A stretch of DNA of 64,000 nucleotides from assembly GCA_017163975.1 (NCBI GenBank), contig JAFFSR010000251.1, forward strand, positions 8,742,001 to 8,806,000, written 5' to 3'. The position numbers and the translations under genes were made by a program. This document shows positions 11,330 through 22,293 of this stretch, one piece after another. Within the stretch, counting starts at the first letter, position 1, and each line of letters begins with the position of its first letter. The DNA comes from Anastatus disparis (taxonomy: Eukaryota > Arthropoda > Insecta > Hymenoptera > Eupelmidae). The notes beneath the pieces are model-generated. The model did not search any database. It saw only the letters and a list, made by a program, of their open reading frames with translations, and was not told the DNA's origin.

Positions 11330-11631
11330 TGATAGTCTCTACTCCTCGTAGAAGCTATTCTGCAGTTGTTGATACGGAAAGGATAGGTGGATGGTAGGTG
11401 CTTGAAATAAAGACAAGATTTCCTTTAATATATAATACGTGTATTCACCTGGAGATGACAAAGCAAGGTACTTATCTATCCTGAAGTCAAGAACGCTCTC
11501 ACGACTTCCTTCGCTCTCGTGTAACACATAGCTTACACTCGCAATCGCTTACTTGCGCACCGCAGGCTGCGCGTGACATTTACATGTCTATACACCAATA
11601 CACACATACTCTCTATACCTGTGTACCCACA
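11330..11631 (-). repeat. 5' LTR of the CsRn1-type element
   Basis: This is the upstream LTR in transcription order. It matches 3871-4172 across 302 bp, with TG...CA ends. The copy of the target duplication (ACCT, 11632-11635) follows it immediately. Confidence 0.95.
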
Positions 11632-12196
11632 ACCTCAGAATAGGGTTGGTTTGAAAAGAACTCTACGTTCATAGTTTATGATTGAAGCAGCGCCACGATG
11701 AATTATTGTTTAAAATTTTTTTCACATGCTACAATTCTCGGTCAAAAAAAAACATCTATAAATATAGCTAAAAATATACAGTACCGTCCATAAATTGGTG
11801 AACAAAATTTTGAAAAACATCGCTCCTTTAAGGCTGTATTGGCTATACAGTCTGTGTCAAAAGTTAGTTTTTTAGATAATTGTTTATATTTTTTTGTTGA
11901 AAGTATTTATTCAATTTTTAGCTTAGCAACTCATTAGATATTATTAAAACAATCATTTTTAACTTTGTTTGATTTAAATATAATGAATAATTGAAGGCCC
12001 GGATGCAATAAGGGCATTTACGCTCGGAGCACGTAAAACTGAAGTCACTTGGTAGTAAAAATTTCATTTTCTTCAAATAAATTTCAAAAAATTTGACGTT
12101 GCAAAACTCATCATGCCGCATCTTTTTTATATTAACAGTTTTTTTATAAAATTTTTATTTTTCAAGAAAAAAATTAAAAACAAGATTAGTATATTA

Positions 12197-12310
12197 TGCT
12201 ACGTGGGGTAAAAATGCGGCATTGTAGGCCGGCATAGATTTAGCTCTCGAGGCGAAGCCTCGAGAGCTAAATGCCGGCCTAAAGTGTCGCATTTTTATCC
12301 CAAGTGGCAT
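12197..12310. repeat. GC-apex hairpin beside the recombinase unit
   Basis: A long interrupted stem pairs ATGCTACGTGGGGTAAAAAT with its diverged complement near 12287-12310. The perfect inner stem TAGCTCTCGAGGC/GCCTCGAGAGCTA is at 12241-12269. The left flank AGTATATTAT and right flank ATATACGATTTTTT are shared, nearly unchanged, by the hairpin at 55275-55392, although the stems differ. It directly precedes the left inverted repeat of the tyrosine-recombinase unit. Confidence 0.8.
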
Positions 12311-12316
12311 ATACGA

Positions 12317-14854
12317 TTTTTTCTCATACTGGGCTAAAAACACGTCCCACTTGTATACTTTAAATAACAATTTTGCTGATAAAATTCATATCAGCCTTTT
12401 GCTGCAGACGACGCACGCACACTTACCATGCTACGCACTATCGATCTCTCTCTTTCCCTCCTTCTCACAATGCAATTTAGTATAACAACAAATTATGCAT
12501 GTTTTTTTTTAAATTATTTTATTTTCTTTTATGGTGGACGAAAATTTTTAGTTTTCAGAGATTAAAGATACTTACATTTTCAATAACATTAATAAATATC
12601 AAAATATTAGTTCTTTTTTATTAAATTAAATTTTTCATAAACCATCATGAAATTTTAAATCAATTTATAAGATAAAGGGAATACAAACATAACAATTCAT
12701 AAATGATCATTTATTAAATATAAATGTTTATAAAAGACAAACTTGTTAAAATAAAATACAAAGCAATGTTAAACATAGTATATTTTTAAATTTATCTAAA
12801 AATACTTATATAAGATCATATATTGATTTATATGATATTTAAAAAACAATATTTGTAAGAATTCAATTTATATTTTCAGAACATTTATCTTTGCAAGAAC
12901 AATTATTAATAGTTAAGTTATTTATCTGACAATTATGAAATTTTACATATGCAGAATTCAGATCAAGTTCACTTAAATTATTATTTTCATATGCATTAGA
13001 TACATCATAATTGATTTCATTTTTTTTGGCAATGTACTTTGATTTAAATCATTATTTGCTTTTTTTTTATTTAGCACAAGTCTTTCTTGAGGTGATTCAA
13101 GATTAGACTCCTCTTCGATGAATGCATTTTCTTTTAAATCGGGTTGTGGTTCATTTTCTTCATAATCATCAACATTTGATTGCTCATTATTTTTGACAAG
13201 AGTTTTGATCAGCGAAGGACTTAAACTTACACAATTTCTTTTGTTCGATGATATATTTTCTTTTAAAATATTAGAAACAGATATAGCTGAATTATTAGTC
13301 TTGTCGAGTACTAATTTTGAAGCATTAGGCTTATCGAATGCTAATTTTGAAGTTACAGCTACAGAAGTTGATGCTGAATTTGACACAGAACCAGTGATAT
13401 CATTAAAAATTTGTCTTTTCATTTTTAATGAATTATCTATATAACCCTGAGCAACAACATCAGACTTCCATCCTCCAAGAGCTTTTACTGCCACTAAATT
13501 TGCACCTGTGTTTGAAAGTATGGTTGCAGCTGATCGCCTGAAACTATGTCCAGTATACTTTTCTGGATTGGGCAAATTTAAATACAGAGCAATTGTGTTT
13601 GGTATTTCTCTGATTTTATTTTTGCCAATCACTTGCCTATGGCACTTTCCTTTTTGGTATACTATGAAGAATCTATTTGTATCTATGTTATCTGGTCTTA
13701 AAGCAATATATTCTTTAACCTTGTTGTACCATGGAGGACCAATAACAAAGGTACGAGGGTATGTGGTTTTGGTATCACGAATAGTAACTATGCATTTATT
13801 ATTAGTATGTTCAATACCATTGATATTGATACGTGTGAATTCATCACATCTCAGTGCTCCAGCAATACCAAATATTGCAATAACCTGTAATATACAAAAT
13901 GTAGAATATATATAAAATATTAAATAATTATTATTAAATATTGATTATTTATAAATACCTTTGTTACTAGATATAGATGATCATCTGCATTATCGAGAAA
14001 AGTAGTTATTTGTTCTGCTGAAAAAGCATTTGCCTTCTTTGGTTTGTATCCTTTGGCGAAATTTTTTAAAAAGTTTTTAAGTTATAAGTATTAATATCAA
14101 CACCTTTTCTCAAGTTTAAAAGCGTACGTAACATTGACCATTTTGCCCAAAGAGTTGTTGGTCTGTACAATTTTGATAATTCGTCAAAATAAACAAGTAA
14201 AACATTTTCAGAATATGAGTCGCCTTTGTTTTCTTTATGCCATTGCATAAAAGCTGAATAAACATTTTCATATACTTCACATGATTTTTTGGGTAAAAGA
14301 TTGTTAATTATCATTTTACTTTCTTTTTCAAAATTTCTAATCAAATTTTCGGTTTTTTCTTCATTACATTCTGATTCTGATTCAGAATCAGATAAATTAT
14401 CTGTTGTTGTCATATTAAAACTTGATGGAAAATTCAAAACTTTCCTTTTGTCTAAAAAGATAGGTTATAAACTAGGTTAAGTTTCAACTACTTTAATTTT
14501 GATTTTGACTTTCACTTTGATTTTGAATACTGAGCAATTCTTTCAGTGAACGTGAGATGATCCACGCTGATACTGCGGTTATTTTGATATAAATTTGTTT
14601 AAAATTATTAATAATTTAAACAACACTGCTTAAATTCTTTTACGTTATGTGACGATACAATTGCTTCATATGTACTGACTCTCCTGAATAGAACTCTTGC
14701 GAACGAAGCAGAATTGAAGTGCGCATGCGCTAGACTACTAGAGCGTGTGGCGTTCGGAGACGCGACGACACATTTCACAGGTCAGAAAACGTAAATTTTT
14801 ACTGCTTGCGTTCGACCATTAATGACGTGTTTTTAGCCGGGGTATGAGAAAAAA
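12317..14854. mobile_element. Crypton-like tyrosine-recombinase unit with inverted ends
   Basis: The unit is bounded by short inverted repeats. The left copy (12317-12346) contains CTCATACTGGGCTAAAAA, and the right copy (14824-14854) is its complement with three mismatches. Inside is one gene, a tyrosine recombinase on the minus strand (12973-14437). Cryptons normally lack terminal inverted repeats, so these may be part of a hairpin module and not transposon ends. No target duplication was recognised. Confidence 0.6.
12973..14437 (-). pseudogene. Crypton-like tyrosine recombinase, one frameshift
   Basis: Two coding segments are joined by a 74 bp GT-AG intron (13885-13958, phase 0). The N-terminal segment (from ATG 14437) has a SAM-like core-binding region with an acidic Ser/Glu stretch. 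A one-base frame change lies in the A/T run near 14056-14085, just after THE LNLRKGVDI region. The second part carries the catalytic set of tyrosine recombinases: Arg in GALRCDEF, Lys-containing DTKTTYP, GHSFRRS (HxxR), GGWKSD (Trp in the second His/Trp place) and the nucleophile in GYIDNS. An acidic tail follows. Apart from the frameshift it is complete (about 460 residues), the usual Crypton size. It may be a decayed copy or a sequencing error in the homopolymer. Confidence 0.8.
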
Positions 14855-15604
14855 TTTTTTACATTAAATTTCAATACTTTTTTAAACTTAAATCGTTGTA
14901 ATTCGAGTAAATATTAACCGATTTCGCTGAAATTTGAAATATATTTTCTAAATATCATAGCGAAACTTATGATAATTATAAAAAATGTTGATTCTTAAAT
15001 AGTTAGTCGCAATTGTTTATTAATTAATACAAATTACAAATTGTGCGTTTATAATGTACTCGAGAAAAAAGTATCGAGGGAACTTTCAAGTACAAGAAAC
15101 GTGTAGCGAGAAAGTTTTTGGTTTTTGTATAAAGAAGATTTGTGGAAAGTTTCAAATCGATTGATAAATAATTAAAAAAGATATAACAGCATTTACAAGT
15201 AGCGCGCATGCGAGCGCTGCAATTTTCTTATAAGTTAGATTCTCAGTGAATATTACGTCAACTGAATGACTCTTGGTAATATTATTTGGAAAAAGCAATA
15301 ATACAAATATAACAATATGATATTTATTAAAAGTAAATAAACATATAAATAAATAAACAAATAAATAAATAAACAAAAATCTGTATTGTAATTATTTAAT
15401 AATTAAATAATTACATTACAGATTTTTGTTTAATACTGATTTTTTTATTGTTTCAAAGGATTTCTTTATTATTTTGTCTGTTAAACCTTTTTTTCTTTCG
15501 CATTAGTAATATGAGTTTTCTAAAAACACAAAATGTAATATTTTTAAACAATATAATGTTGGGATTTATATTTATAAAAGTAAACATATATGCGTATGTA
15601 CACT

Positions 15605-16125
15605 CGACGGACACTGATTCGCGACCCCATTTTCGCGCCTTTAAACGTTATCCATTGAGTTTAGAATGGTTGCGCGACCATGTTTCAAAAATAAGTTTCC
15701 ATCTAGATAAATATAATTCATGCTAACTATAAGACAAGGGAACATAAATAAAGAAATGGCGGTAAAATTCAAATGGGCATTAATTCGAATATAAAAAATG
15801 ATAAATGATAAAACAATAAATAAATGTTAAAGTAAGCATATTTTTATAAAGCATTCTTTACATATATTATGTAACCATATGCGATGACAATCATAAGAAA
15901 TCATAGCTTTTTCATTACTTCAGTATTAAATCATTGCTCATTTAAATTTTACCGCCATTTTTTTATTAATCTTCCCTTGTCTTATAGTTGGCATGAATTA
16001 TATTTATTTAGATGGAAACTCATTTTCGAAACATGATCGCGCAAGCTAACCTATATTTCAAAATCTCAACGGATAACGTTGCAGATATTCAAAAAGGGGG
16101 TCGTGAATCAGTGTCCGTCGAGGTT
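15605..16125. repeat. Foldback element, about 520 bp
   Basis: The arms pair imperfectly along about 185 bp. The left arm has TCGACGGACACTGATTCGCG and the right arm carries the complement. The inner ends both hold a GGCGGTAAAATT-type motif around a 150 bp AT-rich centre. The arms differ by many substitutions, so it is older than the nearby hairpin. Confidence 0.75.
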
Positions 16126-16126
16126 T

Positions 16127-16294
16127 AACGATTAGACTTGTAAAATTGTACAGCACGAGGAATGAAAATTATTTTATACTTATAATGGAATTAAAAAACG
16201 GTCGGAAAAGAACGATGTATCATTTCTTGTTCTTTTCTGACCGTTTTTTGATTCCATTATTCCCCGTGGTGTACAATTTTACAAGTCTAAACGT
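16127..16294. repeat. 168 bp hairpin element
   Basis: A nearly perfect stem pairs AGACTTGTAAAATTGTAC on the left with its complement on the right. An internal stem contains AAAACGGTCGGAAAAGAACG. The loop is short (near 16215-16230). It adjoins the foldback at 15605-16125. No coding capacity. Confidence 0.8.
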
Positions 16295-17070
16295 TAAACA
16301 AAAGAAGACTGGTAGCAAAATATTCCTATATGTTAAGACTTGTCTAAATCGTATATACACTACCGCCGAGATACTTTTACCCCACTTCGTCTAAAATCGA
16401 CTTATCTAAAAAGTTTTATAACTCTGGAAAAAATGGTCGTAGCCTAAAAATTCTAACGGGATTCGAAAGATTGTTGAAAATTCTTTCAAAAACTATTGGT
16501 TTGATATAAAAAAAACATTTTTTTCGTATCTCTTATCCTTGTTTAAAAAGAAATTTTTTTTAACTTTGTTTTGACTTTGTAAAATAGTGTTCAATTTTAG
16601 TAGAAATCGTTACATTAATACAAAACCAAATAGGTTTTAAAGCTTATATTTCAACGATGAAAATGCAATGTCGAACGTCTAGATTCGACCTTTTAAACCA
16701 GAGTTATAAGATTTTATATTTAAAAATAAGGTTTTTTTCGATGTATGAATATCTCTGAATTTAAGAGGAATAGAAAAATTTGTCAGAGAGAAAAAAATGT
16801 TCCTTTTTGGTCAAATAATAATAATATATAATAAAAAATTGATTTTGGAAAAAAAATTTTTTTTTGCATTTTTTACCCACGTTGTTCAATATTTTAAAGA
16901 TATCAAAATTTCATTACATTCCAAAAAAAAAAAAAATTTTTTCGGCATGATGAGTTTTGCAACGTCAAATTTTTTGAAATTTATTTGAAGAAAATGAAAT
17001 TTTTACTACCAAGTGACTTCAGTTTTACGTGCTCCGAGCGTAAATGCCCTTATTGCATCCGGGCCTTCAA

Positions 17071-17489
17071 TTGATTAGTTATAACATTTTTAATTTTATA
17101 ACTTTTACACAAATTTAATACAATTATAAAAAACGGTGCCAAAGTTTCAAAAATGATTTTATTTGACTGAAACAAAGTTTATTTTGTTCAGTTTGAAAAT
17201 TAGAATCGGTTCACTAAAACATAATTTCGATTTTTATTTTTTATTCAAATTTATTGTCAATTTTCTACATTAAAACAGTGAGACATTTACATTTCTTCGT
17301 AGACAATAAATTTGATTAAAAACTAAAAATCAAAATTATGTTTTAGTAAATAGATTCTAATTTTCAAACTGAACAAAATAAACTTTGTTCCAGTCAAATA
17401 AAATCATTATTGAAACTTTAGCACCGTTTTTTATAATTTTATTAAATTTGTGTAAAAGTTATAAAATTAAAAATGTTATAACTAATCAA
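17071..17489. repeat. Palindromic insert in transposon arm
   Basis: A 419 bp inverted repeat starts TTGATTAGTTATAAC and ends with the complement. It interrupts the right arm of the 11779-17906 element just after GGGCCTTCAA. The matching place in the left arm (11985-12000) runs CTTCAATTATTCATT without the insert, which serves as an internal empty site. Confidence 0.75.
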
Positions 17490-17908
17490 TAATTCATTAT
17501 TTGTATATTATTATTCCTGTTTTTATTATACTACATCACAACATTCAATTGCTTATAACTACCTAAATAAGCTTCGTAGAAAAAAAAAAACCATCAGTGA
17601 TATTTAGACTTTTTAGAATTCTTTCGATTTCCGTCGGAATTTTTCACTAATAATCATTTTCAAAAAAGATATAAGTGATTGAATAAAATGTTTAAAAATG
17701 TGAAAAATTGTCATTTTTTTAAAAAAAGAATAAAAAATGGAAAAAATTGTTCGGAAAAATTTTAAATACCATAAAAAGTTAATATTTTTCGTATACTTTA
17801 ATTTACTATTTTGATTTTTATTGTGCGACCATTAGAACCAGAGATAATGCTATTTAAAGAAGAGATGTTTTTCTAAATTTTGTTCGCAAATTTATGAACG
17901 GTACTGTA

Positions 17909-18320
17909 GGTAAAGAAAATACAGCTATATTGATGTGTATTATAGCTATATTTATGTATTTTTTTAGCTGTATATCTATGAAAAATATAGCTAAATTTTT
18001 AGCTATATTTCTAGCTATAATGGGCTAAAATAGGGATTGTATACCTATAAAGATAGGTAAAATATATCTAAAAATCTAGCTGTATTTCTCATAGATATAC
18101 AGCTAAAAAAACACGTGAATATTCGCCTTGGTAAGACCTCTCATAAGAGCAATGTATAAGGACCCACTATCTGCAGTTCCTATTTTGACCACCTCTTTTA
18201 ATTTACATTGTATCTCATGGCGCCACTTGAGGTCTTACCAAGGCGAATAGCTATAATACACAATGTAGCTGTATTTTTACCTATATTTTTAGTTATATTT
18301 ATAAATGTTTTTTTTTGCAG
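17909..18320. repeat. TAGCTATATT-rich repeat block with hairpin
   Basis: Multiple inverted and direct copies of TAGCTATATTT and ATACAGCTA lie around a clear hairpin at 18121-18248, whose ends are ATTCGCCTTGGTAAGACCTC and its exact complement. Part of the block is the inner arm of the 11643-18554 element, with its partner at 11745-11778. Confidence 0.7.
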
Positions 18321-18556
18321 GGTTATTATGTATATCATGTACCATTTTAACGTTAAATTAACGAGACAAATTTTTCATATCAATAAATTAAAACCTTTGT
18401 TAGGAAAAGTTAAAGAAAGATGCTATTGTAATATTTTATTCTATTAGAAATATTAAAATTTAAATTTCATATTCACGTGTTAGTTTAACAATAAATCGTA
18501 ATGGCGCTGTCATAGTCATGAACTGTGAGCGTAGAGTTTTTCTGAAACCAATCCTA

Positions 18557-19634
18557 CCTCAGAGATAGCACGTGAACGCCTCTGCGCCCGCGCAGGCTTA
18601 GAGAAGAAGAAGCAGTGATCAAGCTACTCATTTGTAAATCAGTCTTGCTCTACGAGCTGCTGCGTTTAGTTGCATTAGCTCTCTAAATACAGTCATATTA
18701 ATTAAGATATTCTTGCTTATTTTCATGCTCTTAATCTTCATACCTAATTTCTATATAGCAGTGCTCTAAAACTCCAGTAACGCCAGTAGACATTAGTAGA
18801 CATCAGATAACAAAATATTAAAGCGTGTAACAAATTACAAGTAGCGTCACATCATTAAAGAACAAGCATTTGCATTTTATATACGTTTTTCTCACGTAAG
18901 CTTATCCAAGTGTCTGATTCGACGCATTGCCGAGCAGTATACTTTATTCTAAATGATTTGTTAGCACATAGTAACAAATCTGCAAAGTAAATAATTATTG
19001 ACGCGAATTATTTCATGCTGCATAAAAAATGAAGGCTTTCGACGTTTTAAAAGGTAAGCTACACAAAGAAAATATTGAGTCAGGCCATCCGGAATAAACC
19101 TTTAAAAACCTACTATACGAATTTAATACTTTTTGCTGCAAATTTTTCAAGGTTTATGTATTAGATACAGACGCAAAAGGATAGACCGATTGTGCTGTGT
19201 ATTTGCTGTGGTTCTTAATGTGAGAAAGAAAAACCTGCATAATATGTGTTTCTATCTTTCTCTTGTACGAAAGTTTGAAAAAGAGAGAAACACATCACAT
19301 ATTTTTCCTCTCTCATAAAACAGTCCAACTCATCTGGTAAGGACACTCAGTCTACTTACTCTCTTATGTCTATGGTTAGAAATAATATCCTCTAATATTT
19401 TTGAAAATTTTTATTTTTTTAAAAGTTATTAAAAATCTAACCTTTAGGCATATTTTCTTTCGAAATGCAATTACTTAGAGATTAACAAATAAAAGTTAAC
19501 GAAAATTTAATGATAAATTTAAGGATGTTGCCCTGGGTGGTTGTTCTATCAAGCTGACAAAGTTTTATTAAAAAGACAGAATATATTATGTTAATGTGCC
19601 AAACAAAGGTAGCAGTATTTAGTTTATCACTCTG
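18557..19634. other. Non-coding spacer
   Basis: No gene is recognised. An imperfect hairpin lies at about 19195-19320 (GAGAAAGAAA...TTTCTCTC with an AAACACAT motif in the arms). The rest is ordinary AT-rich sequence. Confidence 0.5.
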
Positions 19635-19995
19635 CACGGTGCTCCTGAACCAGTTTCAATGAAAGTGGTTTGTCATTATAAAATTCGAAAATTTATTGTT
19701 TCTATACTACATCTAGATCAATTCAAGCTAAAAATAGAAAAAATCAGTTCGGCGCTGTTTTGAAATAACTTAAAAAAAAATGTTGAATAATTAATTTTAT
19801 AATTTGGAAAAACACGTTTGTCAAAAACTAACTCAAATAATCACAAATATCTTATGTTAATACTATGAGTATAACTCTTAGACATTAACAGTAAATTAAA
19901 TATTCTTGACGAAATTTGAAAATTACATGTGTATATAATAATTATAAAAATTATATGTGTATATAATATCTTTGCCAAACTTATCTATATGTATA

Positions 19996-20976
19996 CACTC
20001 CCACACATGTTTTTGACCTTTTTCGATAAAAATTGTATGAATTTCAAAATATCATAGCTCTGCGAAAAATCAACGTACAGAAATAGCCAGGATGGATTTA
20101 GAAGGGTCTGGAAGAACACTCGAAAATGGCATCGTTTTTATTTTAAAATATATTGTTTTAATTGTTTATAAGAATTGAAAAACTAAATAAATTTTTAAAA
20201 ATTTTGACCTATTTTTAATATTTTGCCATTTGCAAAAAAAAAAATTTTTTCTCTACTGTTAACGTCTACGATTTTTTATTAATTAGTTATTAGCTAATTC
20301 GTAAAAAATAGATACATTTGTTAACTCCTGCATATCTTCGTCATTTTTAACTTTAGAATAAAAGATTACAGAAGAAAAGACGTATTATTAGTAAATTGAA
20401 AATGTATACAAAGTTTGAACAACTTATTTAAAACTTATAAAAAAGTCACAAAAATTTTTTTTTTATATAAGTTTTTTAAACTTTGTATATATATTCGTAA
20501 CTAAAAAATACACCTTTTCTCCTGTAATATTTTTTTCTAAAGTAAAAAATGGATATATGCAAGATTTAAAAAATGTATCTATTTTTTACGAATTAGCTAA
20601 TAACTAATTAATAAAAAATCGTAACGTTAAGCAGAGAAACATTTTTTTTAAATGGTAAAATATTAAAACCACCCTGGTAGAAAATTGTCTAGTTTCATCG
20701 AGGCCTCGATTATTTAACATACAAAACTAGACAGATCTAGAGTAAATTTCTACCAGGGCAGGTCAAAATTTTTAAAATTTTGTTTAGTTTTTTAATTCTT
20801 ACAAACAACTAAAACAATATATTTGGAAATAAAAACGATGCCATTTTCAAGTGTTCTTCCAGACCTTTCTTAATCCATCCTAGCTATTTTTGCACGTTGA
20901 TTTTTCACAGAGCTATGATATTTTGAAATTCATACAATTTTTATCAAAAAAGGTCAAAAACATATAAGCAGGAGTG
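19996..20976. mobile_element. TA-flanked foldback element nested in previous one
   Basis: The element begins CACTCCCACACATG and ends with the complement GGAGTG. TA flanks it on both sides (19994-19995, 20977-20978). The arms pair over roughly 450 bp, including GTACAGAAATAGCCAGGATG versus its complement near 20870-20900. The right arm is interrupted by a hairpin MITE (20672-20758) that is absent from the left arm. The end structure is of Tc1/mariner type and it is non-coding. Confidence 0.8.
20672..20758. mobile_element. 87 bp hairpin MITE
   Basis: The terminal repeats CCCTGGTAGAAA and their complement enclose an inner stem built on TCTAGTTT/AAACTAGA and the palindrome ATCGAGGCCTCGAT. The other arm of the host foldback (about 20200-20220) reads straight through the site, so this is an insertion. 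The superfamily is not assigned. Confidence 0.7.
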
Positions 20977-21125
20977 TATTAGTTATTTATGCTGTAGTAA
21001 GCAGTAGAGGGCGTCGTATGTAGTAGGCTAGTCAAATGGGTATTGAGGTCTCTTATAGTTGCGCTCGCAGCGCTGCTGTATTTTGTTTGTGATATTTTGT
21101 ACTAAAGTATATTTGCTGTCAGCTT

Positions 21126-21170
21126 ATTTCCCCGGGGATATATGAACAAGTAATATATCCCCGGGGAAAT
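21126..21170. repeat. CCCCGGGG hairpin
   Basis: A perfect stem ATTTCCCCGGGGATATAT pairs with its complement around an 8-9 bp loop. It stands out by GC content from its flanks. No protein is encoded. It may be a short relative of the other GC-apex hairpins, although its flanks do not match theirs. Confidence 0.8.
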
Positions 21171-21727
21171 ACTCAATATGCTATAGTAAGTTGGGATACA
21201 ACAAAACTCTTCAGTACGAAGTGAGCGCCGATGTGTTTGGAAAGGATAGTAGTGTAAACTTGAGAACATAAACAGGCGCGTTAGACGATCGGCGCCGCAT
21301 AGTTAAGTCCCGCGCATATTCAAATTTCATAATGGTCTTTTTCGTATTAAATACATTTTTAAAAATATACATTAAATAAATAATGGTTCATATTGATTTA
21401 TTAATAATAAAATTTAGAGTTAATAGTGAAAAAAAATCACAGTAAAAGTGATGCAGTGAAAAAAATAGAATAAACATAAAACTTGTAAAATTGTAAGAGA
21501 AATAAAAAAATTTTAAAACTTTTCAGTTATAAGTTTGTACATTCATATTTACAAGTACAAACAAACATAACAGAAGAAAAGATTTTATAAACAGATGTAT
21601 CTATCATATTTAGTAAATCAAAGAAAAATATTAAAATAATTGTGAATTAAAAATTTATGTATCCCAGCGATACAGTAAGCATCGCTTATGCTTTGTTTCT
21701 CGAAGCGTCACACGACAACATGTGGCG

Positions 21728-21759
21728 CTTGCGCGCGCAGACTCGTCTGCGCGCGCAAG
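21728..21759. repeat. GCGCGC hairpin
   Basis: Perfect 14 bp arms (CTTGCGCGCGCAGA and complement) enclose a 4 bp loop in otherwise AT-rich DNA. The open frame running through it (21722-21958) lacks any recognisable protein feature. Confidence 0.8.
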
Positions 21760-22125
21760 ACAGCCTCGTTTCACGCTTGTTCCACGCTTCTTTAAATTCT
21801 ACAAAATTGATTCTTTCTCATTTTATAAATTCATGATATATACATTGAGTCTCAATATGTCTCAGGAGAAATCAATATGGCATCACCGATCCTACTATGT
21901 TTCGTTCAATATGTCAAAGAGCAATCATATTGAACGTAGGTTAGTGAAAAAAAAATGACTCGCGCTTCGATAGCAGCTATACTCATTACAAAATGTTAAT
22001 CTAAGAAACAAAAGAAAAACTCAATAGAATTAAAATTTAATTTTAAAATTATTGGAAAAAACATTAATATTTTCAACTAATAAGTTATAGTTCCTCATAC
22101 GGCCTACTTCGGACATAAAATCATC

Positions 22126-22293
22126 TATGTCCTTTGGCCGTTTATTCAGGTGGAATCTGAATCTCGAACAATGTTTGTCGCTTGAGCAGAAATCTACCTC
22201 GGGCGCGCGATGCGCGCCCTCGGCAATTTCAGCTCAAGCGACAAACATTGTTCTTGATTCATATTCCACCTGAATACGGCCAAAGGACATATA
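22126..22293. repeat. GC-apex hairpin (flank family 2, copy 1)
   Basis: A 168 bp stem-loop whose outer arms are TATGTCCTTTGGCCG and complement. The middle stem contains GAACAATGTTTGTCGCTTGA, and the apex is CTCGGGCGCGCGATGCGCGC. The outer left flank (22090-22126) is shared, in inverse orientation, with the right flank of the hairpin at 28564-28714 (TAGATGATTTTATGTC, then TATGAGG-ACTATA). The stems themselves are different. Confidence 0.85.

Larger units (their letters stand above)
3871..11631 (-). mobile_element. Full-length Ty3/gypsy LTR retrotransposon, CsRn1 type
   Basis: A 7,761 bp element lies in minus orientation. It is bounded by two 302 bp direct repeats that begin TG and end CA, and by the target duplication ACCT (3867-3870 and 11632-11635). 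In transcription order it holds the 5' LTR, primer site, 1.6 kb leader, gag, pol (protease, RT, RNase H, integrase), 0.8 kb 3' tail, polypurine tract and 3' LTR. Assignment to the CsRn1 clade rests on two traits known for that clade: a tRNA-Trp-complementary primer site and a Gag with a CHCC motif in place of the usual CCHC knuckle. LTRs without visible differences and open frames suggest recent insertion. No env gene is seen. Confidence 0.93.
14855..16946. other. Foldback-rich non-coding stretch
   Basis: No gene is supported. A short perfect palindrome lies at 15376-15425. A larger foldback has arms at about 15605-15790 and 15940-16125, and both arms contain GGACACTGATTC. A hairpin follows at 16127-16294. 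The remainder (16380-16946) is AT-rich with poly-A/T runs and belongs to the arm region of the 11779-17906 element. Confidence 0.6.
11779..17906. mobile_element. Tc1/mariner-like non-autonomous element, nested
   Basis: The ends read CAGTACCGTCCATAAATT on the left and the reverse complement of CAGTACCGTTCATAAATT on the right. TA flanks both (11777-11778, 17907-17908). About 120 bp of the inner arms (11999-12118 versus 16947-17066) are identical inverted copies, so the arms are young or homogenised. No DDE transposase is visible. The interior is filled by a hairpin, the tyrosine-recombinase unit and several foldbacks. The terminal motif resembles that of the element at 26563-28431. Confidence 0.8.
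11643..18554. mobile_element. TA-flanked inverted-repeat element containing nested insertions
   Basis: The ends begin GGGTTGGTTTGAAAAG on the left. On the right is the reverse complement of a diverged copy (GGATTGGTTTCAGAAA). About 80 bp of terminal inverted repeat share a GTAGAGTT block and a TGGCGCTG block, and the next interior segment also matches (11745-11778 versus 18275-18320). A TA dinucleotide flanks both ends (11641-11642, 18555-18556), as in Tc1/mariner targets. No transposase of its own is seen. Most of its 6.9 kb is the element at 11779-17906 plus a hairpin block at 17909-18320. Confidence 0.7.

Noticed and set aside
21722..21958. 78-codon frame beginning with Ala/Arg-rich sequence
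   Set aside because: The N-terminal part is the translation of the GCGCGC hairpin (21728-21759), and the rest is AT-rich filler.
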